This document shows positions 1 through 5,780 of a DNA stretch of 7,119 bases, piece by piece. The stretch comes from Chloroflexi bacterium UBA2235. GTDB lineage: Bacteria; Chloroflexota; UBA11872; UBA12225. The notes beneath the pieces were generated by a model that was not told the origin of the DNA, made no database searches, and was given only the letters and a program-made list of their open reading frames with translations. Where the stretch lies: NCBI GenBank assembly GCA_002347925.1, contig DDYL01000133.1:25579-32697 (forward strand), written 5' to 3'. Position 1 is the first letter of the stretch, and each line of letters starts with the position of its first letter. The position numbers and the translations under genes are program-made.

Positions 1-115
1 CGCATCACCGCAGAGTCACTCTTCGGGGTGCGCCATGTCGATGGCTGTTCTGATCACTGAGATACGAAGCAACCGCGGGCCTGTGGTGCATCAGGGCGGT
101 CGGCTCATTGGCGAA

Positions 116-145
116 TTGACACCAGACAGGCCCAGACGGTATGAA
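116..145 (+). promoter_or_regulatory. Candidate sigma70-type promoter of small-RNA unit 1
   Basis: A perfect -35 hexamer TTGACA (116-121) is followed after 18 bases by TATGAA (140-145), which matches 4 of 6 positions of TATAAT. The predicted start is near 151-153. The only downstream signal before the next promoter is the terminator at 269-304, so the promoter would drive a transcript of about 150 bases without a clear reading frame. The perfect -35 is the strongest point; the spacing is one base longer than ideal. Confidence 0.45.
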
Positions 146-165
146 TACGTTGCAGACCAGTTTCA

Positions 166-183
166 GTTTCGGCATGCCGAAAC
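166..183. repeat. Perfect 18-base palindrome
   Basis: GTTTCGGCATGCCGAAAC is identical to its reverse complement. As RNA it would give a 7-bp stem with a CATG loop near the 5' end of the proposed unit 1 transcript. As DNA it has the size and symmetry of an operator for a dimeric repressor, lying about 15 to 30 bases downstream of the predicted start. The sequence cannot tell these roles apart. Confidence 0.6.
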
Positions 184-268
184 AGGCAGGGATTGCGTAA
201 CCCTTGGATCTGTTCCGGCAGCGCCACTTACATGCATTGGGGGGCGTGAAGCAGCGCCGACTGCCGCT

Positions 269-304
269 TGCCCGGCTGGTTCGCCAGCCGGGCACCTTTC
301 TTGT
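269..304 (+). terminator. Strong intrinsic terminator, plus strand
   Basis: A perfect 11-bp stem, TGCCCGGCTGG (269-279) with CCAGCCGGGCA (284-294), is closed by a TTCG loop and followed by the T-rich tail CCTTTCTTGT. No T-run follows the hairpin on the minus strand, so it points rightward. It would end the proposed small RNA of unit 1 or a plus-strand gene from outside the window. Confidence 0.8.
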
Positions 305-423
305 CCGGCCTGCGTCATCTCACCAGTCGGGATGAACATCGCGTTCGTCTGTCGTCCAGATCATCGCCCCACGTCGGGCTGATCGGTGGGCTGTTGCAGA
401 CACGTTGCAGGATATATTCGCGC

Positions 424-452
424 TTGCCGCGTCCTGCGGGTGGTGGTATAAA
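424..452 (+). promoter_or_regulatory. Candidate sigma70-type promoter of small-RNA unit 2
   Basis: TTGCCG (424-429, 4 of 6 consensus positions) and TATAAA (447-452, 5 of 6) are separated by the ideal 17 bases. The predicted start is near 459-460, inside the CRP-type palindrome at 454-473. The next downstream signal is the terminator at 566-604, which gives a transcript of about 145 bases. An inverted repeat GCAGGA/TCCTGC (407-412, 432-437) brackets the -35 box and could be a second operator. Confidence 0.55.
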
Positions 453-453
453 G

Positions 454-473
454 ATTGTGACTGAGTTCACAAT
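454..473. promoter_or_regulatory. CRP/FNR-family type operator over the predicted start site
   Basis: The 20-base palindrome has ATTGTGA and TCACAAT arms separated by six bases. Its core, TGTGA-N6-TCACA (456-471), is the consensus bound by CRP and by CRP-like regulators such as actinobacterial GlxR. Both half-sites are perfect. The centre (463.5) lies at about +4 relative to the predicted start of unit 2, a position where a bound regulator normally represses. A leftward reading is also possible: an AT-rich stretch at 411-418 could serve as a minus-strand -10 with the site about 60 bases upstream, but no minus-strand gene follows. That the host has a CRP-type regulator is an inference. Confidence 0.6.
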
Positions 474-605
474 CACAAGCGATCCCCCATCGCGGTGAAC
501 GTGCCCCCACACGGTGGACAAGGTCGCATCACGCACACCCCCTCGTGCTGATGTTTCGCCCACTGCATCGCCCGGTTGCCCCCCAACCGGGCGATGTGCT
601 TTTTC
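459..605 (+). ncRNA. Candidate small RNA with four C-rich hairpin loops, unit 2
   Basis: A promoter (424-452) and an intrinsic terminator (566-604) enclose about 145 bases that fold into four hairpins in series. Hairpin 1 (479-493) is GCGAT/ATCGC with loop CCCCC. Hairpin 2 (500-513) is CGTG/CACG with loop CCCCCA. Hairpin 3 (527-553) pairs CATCA with TGATG and GCAC with GTGC around one bulged C, with loop ACCCCCTC. Hairpin 4 is the terminator, with loop CCCCC. C-rich loops are known from small RNAs that block G-rich Shine-Dalgarno sequences, and the actinobacterial 6C RNA has two C6 loops; four C5 loops match no family I can name. An 18-codon GTG frame (495-551) fits inside but lacks a ribosome binding site and overlaps hairpins 2 and 3. 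The 5' end is approximate. Confidence 0.55.
566..604 (+). terminator. Strong intrinsic terminator, possibly shared by both strands
   Basis: A perfect 13-bp stem, CATCGCCCGGTTG (566-578) with CAACCGGGCGATG (584-596), surrounds a CCCCC loop and is followed by TGCTTTTT. The T-run shows it works rightward. The opp operon runs toward it from the other side and its last stop codon is about 43 bases away, with no other strong hairpin between. The same stem may therefore also stop leftward transcription, although on that strand no T-run follows. Confidence 0.85.
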
Positions 606-638
606 AGCCAGTTTGGGAACGGCCGTCCGGTCACGGCT

Positions 639-1247
639 TCAGTGAACGGTCTCGTGCGGGATCTCGGGCTCTCGGTTCAGCCCGGCCAAGTCGCGATCGG
701 TCGCGAACCACAGTTCCGGCGGTAGTTCCATCGTCATGAAGGTGTGGTTCGCCATGGCGTACCAGTAGTCGTATTCCTCGACACTCGATCCCTGCCAGGT
801 CAGGCACATGAGCCACCGGTCGACGTACAACAGCCATTGCTGTCGCTTGCGGGTGGCGTCGCCCTCGCGGAAGGTATAGACCCGTACAAACTTGATGAGA
901 TTGTCAAGGACGAGATCCTCCGTCGAAAGAATCCGGCTTCCCTCAAGGCTCAAGAGACCCTGGTCGACACCTTCACGGAGGTCGGCAAGGTCATCAACGG
1001 TCACCGAGGTCTCCAACGGTGTCACCCACATCGTGAGTGCGGACGACGGGTCGGCCGCGTTCGGAGCTGCTCCAATGCCCTCTCGCCGAACGCCGTCGGG
1101 ATCGCCAATCGGCTCATCAATGGTGAACCATTGCCAGTCCGTCGCGAACCGGACGCTATACCGGCCTTTTTCATCGCGATGCGTCCGCACACCCGTGAAC
1201 TTTGGCGTCTCGCGGACATCGCCGGAACCGGTTCCATTCTCTGTCAT
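639..1247 (-). CDS. Small soluble protein of unknown function, possibly PsbP/Mog1-like fold
   Basis: This 202-residue protein has no signal peptide or membrane segment, so it should be cytoplasmic. I do not recognise a named family. Its order of elements resembles the PsbP/Mog1/DcrB-type fold. A strand, YSVRFATDWQWFTI, lies at 30-43. A hydrophobic strand, ALTMWVTPL (70-78), is followed by an acidic helix at about 84-102. Then come paired strands at 116-126 and 135-150 and a final helix-strand ending in MTMELP (171-176). It is rich in Trp and acidic residues; residues 1-20 and 180-202 look disordered. The ATG at 1247 is chosen because AAAGGA sits 7 bases upstream; TTG at 1268 and ATG at 1265 lack such a site. 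It is the last gene of the operon, 72 bases after the deacetylase-like gene, where a weak TGCCC/GGGCA hairpin (1304-1316) lies without a T-run. Its link to peptide uptake is unknown. Confidence 0.75.
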   Translation of the reverse strand: MTENGTGSGDVRETPKFTGVRTHRDEKGRYSVRFATDWQWFTIDEPIGDPDGVRREGIGAAPNAADPSSALTMWVTPLETSVTVDDLADLREGVDQGLLSLEGSRILSTEDLVLDNLIKFVRVYTFREGDATRKRQQWLLYVDRWLMCLTWQGSSVEEYDYWYAMANHTFMTMELPPELWFATDRDLAGLNREPEIPHETVH

Positions 1248-1254
1248 TGAAAAG

Positions 1255-1260
1255 TCCTTT
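1255..1260 (-). promoter_or_regulatory. Ribosome binding site that fixes the start of the last gene
   Basis: On the minus strand this reads AAAGGA, 7 bases before the ATG at 1247. It lies inside the longer in-frame reading that begins at TTG 1268 or ATG 1265, so it argues that the true start is the third candidate. Confidence 0.65.
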
Positions 1261-1319
1261 GGCATCAATGTGCCACGTCTGGTGAAGAAGCATACGGGCC
1301 GGGTGCCCCTTGGGCAGGT

Positions 1320-2192
1320 TCAGGCAAACCCGGCGATCGTCCGATGCAATTGGCTCGGCGTCGTCGGGACCATCTCGAACTCTTCCTCAAGTTCGTCAAG
1401 GAATTCGATGAGAGCATCGAGCGTCTGCCGGACGCGATCGGACCGATCATGGAACGGACTGCGGGTCGTCGTGACGAAGACCAGTACGAGATGACTTTCC
1501 CGATCATCTACTTGTCTCGCTAACTGGGCACGGATCAAGGGGGCCTGCCACTCGGGGACCGTCCCCGTTTCAATCCGCAATTCCGGGGCAACGCCGTCGC
1601 GCCGCTGTGAATCGTCGGTCGTCACCGGGATTTCGAGGACTGGCAGGTGGCCCACCTCAAGTCGGCTCGACGCACTGGCGAAATGGGGTGCCCGGACGGC
1701 ACCGTCCCATCGCGCGTGGTGCTTGGCGATTACCCGGCCCGGACTGCTGATGGACGATTGCCTGAACCCCGCATCGGCGAGTACGGCGAACGTGTCATCG
1801 TTGGCGGAAAAATGGGTCGACCGGGCGGTCAATGGTCGTCGCCCAAGGTGACCCGCGTACCGATCAACCGCAATCCGCACGGTCTCCGCTTGCGCAGCTG
1901 AGGGCAGTCCACCAAGAAAACCCCGGTGGCGCGTGTCTCGCAGGGTCGTCGGATGGATCAGCAATCCGACTTCCCCGCCCCCCGAAGGAACGTCCTGGAA
2001 CAGCGGCGAGTGAGCATCGGCGGCCTCAGGGGTGGCAAGCACTGTTGGCAAGTACCCGCCGTTCAGCACCGTTGTGGTGAACGCATCGATGACCCGGCCG
2101 CTGACGTCCCAGTCGGCGGGCCCAAGCGGGCTCCCACGGCCGGCAGTCTCACAATCGATCGTGAACAGGACAAAGACTTGTGGTCGGTTCAT
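1320..2192 (-). CDS. Polysaccharide-deacetylase-like (NodB/CE4 fold) protein, metal site incomplete
   Basis: Enzymes of this superfamily remove acetyl groups from sugar polymers or hydrolyse related C-N bonds using a metal held by Asp and His. The 290-residue protein has an N-terminal strand ending in TIDCE (11-15), the first motif in the D-x-E form used by some subfamilies. EVGLLIHP (74-81) lies at the second motif, with H80 present but Leu78 where relatives, as I recall them, have another His. RSTHFSANDDTF (124-135) leading into LADAGFR is the typical third motif. LEIPV (186-190) follows. The last His motif is not visible: VFVTTTRSPF (238-247) has Thr in its place. The closing helix 252-272 and EMVPTTPSQL are typical. 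It may therefore be an inactive or altered enzyme. No signal peptide is seen, so it is probably cytoplasmic. The ATG at 2192 overlaps the oppF stop as ATGA, suggesting translational coupling; an upstream in-frame start at 2294 would add an atypical Arg-rich segment. Confidence 0.65.
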   Translation of the reverse strand: MNRPQVFVLFTIDCETAGRGSPLGPADWDVSGRVIDAFTTTVLNGGYLPTVLATPEAADAHSPLFQDVPSGGGEVGLLIHPTTLRDTRHRGFLGGLPSAAQAETVRIAVDRYAGHLGRRPLTARSTHFSANDDTFAVLADAGFRQSSISSPGRVIAKHHARWDGAVRAPHFASASSRLEVGHLPVLEIPVTTDDSQRRDGVAPELRIETGTVPEWQAPLIRAQLARQVDDRESHLVLVFVTTTRSPFHDRSDRVRQTLDALIEFLDELEEEFEMVPTTPSQLHRTIAGFA

Positions 2193-3298
2193 GCCTGGAG
2201 AGAAGGTGGCGCCACCGATGCCGAGGTGGCCGGCCCGATTGGCGATACCGCACCGTCGATGCCACGGAGCGAGAGGGTCTCGGCGTAGTGGCACGCCGCG
2301 TAATGCCCGGGAGTGACCTCGCGAAGAGGAGGTCTCTCAACCTTGCAGAGATCGGTCGCGTATTGGCAACGCGGGTGGAAATAGCAACCGGCAGGAGGGT
2401 TTGACGGACTGGGAACCTCGCCCAGCAATTTGATCGGGCGCGACCGGCGCCGTGGGTTCGGAGGTGGGATCGCCGCGATCAGTGCCTCGGTGTACGGCAT
2501 CAACGGTCGGCGGAACAGCTCATCGGTCGGCGCAACCTCGACCACGTACCCGACATACATCACCGCTACCCGGTCGGAAATGTGCTCGACAACCGAGAGG
2601 TCGTGGGCAATGAACAAGTAGGTGAGGTTGAACTCCTCCTGCAAGTCCTCGAGCAAGTTCAGGACCTGCGCCTGGACGCTCACGTCCAGCGCCGAGACTG
2701 GTTCATCGCAGATCACAAGTTTCGGGTTCAGTGCCAGGGCACGTGCAATCCCGATTCGCTGACGCTGTCCGCCGGAGAACGCGTGCGGATAGCGCGCCTG
2801 ATGTTCCGGACGCAAGCCGACTCGGGACAACAACATCCCGACGCGGTCGCGGAGTTCGGACCCGTGGGCGATGCCGTGGACCGTCAGGGGCTCGCCAATG
2901 ATCCGCCCAACCGACATGCGGGGGTCTAGCGACGAGAAAGGGTCCTGGAAGATCATCTGCATGTTCATCCAGACACGGCGCAGATCGGCAAGACCGGCCC
3001 GCTCGATGTGCATCTGGCCCCGTTCCGGGTCATGGAAGACGATCTCGCCCGCCGTCGGCTCGTACAGACGGATCATGGTCCGACCGGCGGTCGACTTGCC
3101 ACAACCGCTCTCCCCGACGAGGCCGAGGGTCTCCCCTTCGCGCACGAACAGATCGATGCCGTCAACGGCCTTGACTTGCCCGACGGTTCGCCCGAATAGC
3201 CCACCCTTGATCGGAAAATGCTTCTTCAAACCACGGGCTTCGAGAAGGATCGGCTTCTCCTTGCCGGACTGGTTGGATGAAGATTGCGTCTGGCTCAT
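2189..3298 (-). CDS. oppF: Peptide ABC transporter ATP-binding protein OppF/DppF
   Basis: This is the second ATPase subunit, which hydrolyses ATP with OppD on the inner face of the membrane to drive uptake through OppB/OppC. All ABC motifs are present: Walker A GESGCGKS (62-69), Q-loop Q118 in FQDPFSSLDP, signature FSGGQRQR (174-181), Walker B LVICDEP (194-200), D-loop SALD (202-205) and H-loop H232. The oligopeptide-transporter C-terminal domain follows, with cysteines C305, C311, C318 and C336, the set linked to a [4Fe-4S] cluster in some relatives. The insert KGGLFGRTVGQVKAVDGI after the first strand is typical of OppF rather than OppD. At 369 residues it is slightly long, with an unconserved tail from about 342. 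The ATG at 3298 has AAGGG 8 bases upstream and a further GGGGGA at 3314-3319. It lies 65 bases after oppD; that gap holds a small GGGCC/GGCCC hairpin (3330-3343). Opp and Dpp cannot be told apart. Confidence 0.95.
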   Translation of the reverse strand: MSQTQSSSNQSGKEKPILLEARGLKKHFPIKGGLFGRTVGQVKAVDGIDLFVREGETLGLVGESGCGKSTAGRTMIRLYEPTAGEIVFHDPERGQMHIERAGLADLRRVWMNMQMIFQDPFSSLDPRMSVGRIIGEPLTVHGIAHGSELRDRVGMLLSRVGLRPEHQARYPHAFSGGQRQRIGIARALALNPKLVICDEPVSALDVSVQAQVLNLLEDLQEEFNLTYLFIAHDLSVVEHISDRVAVMYVGYVVEVAPTDELFRRPLMPYTEALIAAIPPPNPRRRSRPIKLLGEVPSPSNPPAGCYFHPRCQYATDLCKVERPPLREVTPGHYAACHYAETLSLRGIDGAVSPIGPATSASVAPPSLQA

Positions 3299-3363
3299 TC
3301 CTGGTGCCCTTACTCCCCCGTCACCTGAAGGGCCTCGTGGCCCATGGTCCGGGAGATGCCGTC

Positions 3364-4497
3364 TCAGTTCGGGGAGGTAACCGTCGCGCCACCGGCGCCG
3401 GTCATTGACTGCGCGTGTGCCACAACCGCCTCGGGGGACCTCGGGCTGCCCGATGGGTCATGGTGCAGGAAGCAGCTCACGTGCGCCCCGTCTCCGATTG
3501 GGAGCAGTGAGGGGGATTTCACATCGCAGACCCCGGCAATGGCATCCGGGCAACGCGGATGGAACTGGCATCCCGCCAACTTGGAGAACTGTCCGGGAAT
3601 TGACCCCTGGATCACCTCAAGGCGGCCCTTCCGACCAGAACCGAGTTGCGGAATGCTGCGCATCAGTGCGCGCGTGTACGGATGTTTCGGACTGTCAAAC
3701 AATTCGTCAACCGACGCCTGCTCGACGATGCGACCGAGATACATCACGGCAACCTCGTCGCACATCTGAGCGACAACGCCAAGATTGTGCGTGACGAACA
3801 TGATGGACATGCCGATGTGTTGCTGCAGTTCGCGCATGACATCGAGAATCTGGGCTTGGGTGGTCACATCAAGTGCGGTCGTTGGCTCATCGGCAAGCAG
3901 CAGGTCAGGCTCACAAGAGAGCGCGAGGGCGATCATGGCACGCTGACGCATCCCACCGGACAACTGGTGCGGAAAGGTCGTCATCAGCCGCGAGGGTGAT
4001 GGCAATCCGACCCGTGAGAGGATGTCCAAGGCCATGGCATCGGCTTGGGCAGGATCGCTGGTACGGTGCAGCAGGATTGCCTCGGCAATCTGGTTGCCGA
4101 TCGTGTAACAGGGGTTGAGTGCGGTCATCGGTTCCTGGAAGATCATGCCGATGTGCCGGCCACGGACTGCCCGCATGTCGTCACTTGCCTTGCCATAGGT
4201 CAGGAGATTGACGGGATCCTTCCCTCGTGCACGCAGGATGATCTCACCCTGAGCGATCACTCCAGGCGTGGCGACAAGCTGCATGATCGCGAAGGCGGTG
4301 ACGCTCTTTCCGCATCCACTCTCACCGACCACACCGAGTGTCTTTCCACGAGGCACACCAAGGGAAACCCCATTGACGGCACGCACGGTGCCGAGGCTGG
4401 TGTGGAACTCCACATGCAGGTTTCGCACGTCAACCACGTTATCGACGGCGGCAGTGGTCGAGTCGTGCCCAGATGCCGGACGCGGGATGGTCACCAT
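3364..4497 (-). CDS. oppD: Peptide ABC transporter ATP-binding protein OppD/DppD
   Basis: This is the first ATPase subunit and partner of OppF. Numbered from the ATG at 4497 it has 377 residues: Walker A GESGCGKS (58-65), Q121 in FQEPMTALNP, signature LSGGMRQR (179-186), Walker B LLLADEP (199-205), D-loop ALD (208-210) and H237. The FQEPMTALNP and ADEPTTALDVT forms are characteristic of OppD. The C-terminal domain carries C310, C316, C324 and C342, a cysteine set that binds [4Fe-4S] in a characterised DppD as I recall. Residues 345-377 are a low-complexity tail. The frame extends to a GTG at 4530, but that codon has no ribosome binding site, whereas ATG 4497 has AAGGA 7 bases upstream, so 4497 is preferred. 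It follows oppC after 60 bases. Confidence 0.95.
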   Translation of the reverse strand: MVTIPRPASGHDSTTAAVDNVVDVRNLHVEFHTSLGTVRAVNGVSLGVPRGKTLGVVGESGCGKSVTAFAIMQLVATPGVIAQGEIILRARGKDPVNLLTYGKASDDMRAVRGRHIGMIFQEPMTALNPCYTIGNQIAEAILLHRTSDPAQADAMALDILSRVGLPSPSRLMTTFPHQLSGGMRQRAMIALALSCEPDLLLADEPTTALDVTTQAQILDVMRELQQHIGMSIMFVTHNLGVVAQMCDEVAVMYLGRIVEQASVDELFDSPKHPYTRALMRSIPQLGSGRKGRLEVIQGSIPGQFSKLAGCQFHPRCPDAIAGVCDVKSPSLLPIGDGAHVSCFLHHDPSGSPRSPEAVVAHAQSMTGAGGATVTSPN

Positions 4498-4504
4498 GAT
4501 CGGA

Positions 4505-4509
4505 TCCTT
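4505..4509 (-). promoter_or_regulatory. Ribosome binding site that fixes the oppD start
   Basis: On the minus strand AAGGA lies 7 bases before the ATG at 4497. It falls inside the alternative reading from GTG 4530, which itself has no purine-rich site, and so favours the shorter protein. Confidence 0.65.
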
Positions 4510-4557
4510 GTTGGATGTAGAGCCTGACACGGTGCAGGCGCGGGTGGGCGGAACATC

Positions 4558-5775
4558 CTAGCCACTGTACGGGTCCGCGGCGTCGCGGAGACCGTCCCCA
4601 AGGAACTGGTAGCACGTGACGGTAATGATGATCGGCAACGCCGGGATCAGCAGCCAGGGGTGGAGCAGAACCGACTGGATCTGCTGGGCATCACGCAGGA
4701 GCACTCCCCAACTGACCGCAGGGGGAAGCATTCCCAGTCCAAGGAAACTCAAGGCCGTCTCCCCGAGGATCGCGCTGGGAACCGCGAGGGTGCTGACCAC
4801 GATGATGTGGCTCGACGCATTCGGAAGCATGTGCGTCAGGATGATCCGCAAGTGCGAACATCCTGCCAGGCGGGCAGCCGCGATGTAATCCAGCGACGAA
4901 TACCCCATCACCTTGCCTCTGACCTGACGGGCAAGACCGGTCCAACTCACGAAACTCAGGATGATGGTGATGAGGAAATAGCGTTGTGGCACCGGCATCG
5001 TAGGAGGCAGGGCAGCCGCGATCGCTGCCCAGAGTGGCAAGGTCGGCATTGACTGGATGATCTCGATGAAGCGCTGCACCAGATCATCAAACAGTCCGCC
5101 AAGGTAGCCCGACGCAGTCCCGAGGATCGCACCAAGCACCACGGAGAGGGCAACCCCGACAAGACCAATGGTCAACGATATCCGTGAACCCTCAAGGATG
5201 CGCGAGAGCATGTCACGCCCCTGAATATCACTGCCCAGCAGGAAAACGCGTGGCGGTTGGGTGGCATCAGCCGTGGTCGATTCGCCGGATGAACCCATGA
5301 AGGCTGCCAATGGATCATTGGCCTTGGCTTCAGTCTTCTTGACCGGTGTTGTCCTTGGCGGAGGCAACTGGGTGACGCCAAACAGATGGGTCTCGAATGG
5401 AACCCCGAAGATGGTGTAAGGGTGACCCTTGACCATGAATTCAATGGGCACCGCCCGGTCACAGTCTTCGGTGTATTCCCACTGGAAGTCTCTCATGAAC
5501 TGGGTCAGGGGGCAGATTGACAGCTGCCCGTTCAGGAAGCGGACCGGGGTGGGAGGGGTGTGGATGTACTCGGTGTCGATCGCGTTGTAGGGATATGGAG
5601 CAAGGAACGGCGCTATCGCCGCGACCACGTACAGCAGTACAAGCACAACCAGGCCGAACAGTGAAAGCCGGTTGCGGGCAAAGCGCCATCGCATGAGTGT
5701 CCATTGGGACACATCCTCGGCAATCCTCGTCGACGCACTGGCTTGACTTGCCGCGACTGCCTCTACGGTCGCCAT
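4558..5775 (-). CDS. oppC: Peptide ABC transporter permease OppC/DppC, long variant
   Basis: This is the second channel subunit (405 residues). It has a cytoplasmic N-terminus with the SQWTLMRWRFARNRLSLFG start typical of OppC and a first membrane span at about 38-60. A large outward domain (61-178) follows. The transporter core has spans at about 200-223, 235-258, 266-284, 322-345 and 372-393. LGSDIQGRDMLSRIL (180-194) is the conserved entry to the core. The cytoplasmic EAA loop that docks on the ATPases is at 296-319 (DYIAAARLAG to HMLPN). ETALSFLGLG (339-348) and GDGLRDAADP (393-402) are family hallmarks. Most OppC proteins have about 300 residues. The extra length is the outward domain, which holds two cysteines (C88, C105) and a low-complexity, unconserved-looking stretch at 138-177. 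The ATG at 5775 has GGGGGA 5 bases upstream and lies 49 bases after oppB. Confidence 0.95.
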   Translation of the reverse strand: MATVEAVAASQASASTRIAEDVSQWTLMRWRFARNRLSLFGLVVLVLLYVVAAIAPFLAPYPYNAIDTEYIHTPPTPVRFLNGQLSICPLTQFMRDFQWEYTEDCDRAVPIEFMVKGHPYTIFGVPFETHLFGVTQLPPPRTTPVKKTEAKANDPLAAFMGSSGESTTADATQPPRVFLLGSDIQGRDMLSRILEGSRISLTIGLVGVALSVVLGAILGTASGYLGGLFDDLVQRFIEIIQSMPTLPLWAAIAAALPPTMPVPQRYFLITIILSFVSWTGLARQVRGKVMGYSSLDYIAAARLAGCSHLRIILTHMLPNASSHIIVVSTLAVPSAILGETALSFLGLGMLPPAVSWGVLLRDAQQIQSVLLHPWLLIPALPIIITVTCYQFLGDGLRDAADPYSG

Positions 5776-5780
5776 TGCAA

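Larger units (their letters stand above)
152..304 (+). ncRNA. Candidate structured small RNA, unit 1
   Basis: This is inferred from a promoter at 116-145 and an intrinsic terminator at 269-304 with no plausible reading frame between them. The predicted RNA of about 150 nt would fold into three parts. The first is a 7-bp hairpin from the palindrome at 166-183. The second is a longer element in which CGGCAG (216-221) pairs with CTGCCG (261-266) and the adjacent CGCC (222-225) can pair with GGCG (243-246). The third is the terminator hairpin. A run of six G (239-244) lies in the middle element; it is complementary to the C-run in the terminator loop of unit 2. I do not recognise a known RNA family; it does not look like a tRNA, SRP RNA or riboswitch. 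It could instead be the 3' UTR of a plus-strand gene left of the window. The 5' end is approximate. Confidence 0.4.
1..638. other. Region without a convincing protein gene; holds two candidate small-RNA units
   Basis: No open frame here looks like a real protein. The longest plus-strand frame (2-382) runs straight through a strong terminator hairpin and has an odd Cys/Pro/Arg-rich composition. A short frame open from the left edge ends at the TGA at 58-60 and could be the tail of a plus-strand gene outside the window, but 19 codons are too few to judge. What can be seen is regulatory: two promoter-like pairs, two intrinsic terminators, an 18-base palindrome, a CRP-type palindrome and several hairpins, listed separately. 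An imperfect hairpin lies at about 8-29 (GAGA/TCTC core). A 6-base inverted repeat, GCAGGA (407-412) and TCCTGC (432-437), flanks and overlaps the second promoter. The 9-mer GTTGCAGAC occurs at 149-157 and 393-401, with a third partial copy (GTTGCAG) at 404-410. Confidence 0.6.

Noticed and set aside
35..382. Plus-strand open frame of 115 codons
   Set aside because: It runs through the 11-bp terminator at 269-304, has no ribosome binding site before the ATG, and its Cys/Pro/Arg-rich translation resembles no protein.
495..551. 18-codon GTG frame inside the C-loop RNA as a leader peptide
   Set aside because: There is no purine-rich site upstream of the GTG, and the frame lies across hairpins 2 and 3, which explain the sequence better.
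315..563. Minus-strand frame of 82 codons and a leftward promoter near 411-418
   Set aside because: The translation has no family resemblance and no ribosome binding site, and the possible -35 is poor; no minus-strand gene follows within the window.
744..1250. Plus-strand frame of 168 codons opposite the last gene
   Set aside because: It is antisense to the 639-1247 gene, which has a clear ribosome binding site, operon position and protein-like composition.
1822..2294. Longer deacetylase-like protein starting at 2294
   Set aside because: The extra 34 residues are Arg-rich and overlap oppF by about 100 bases, while ATG 2192 gives a 4-base ATGA overlap and a start right before the first conserved strand.
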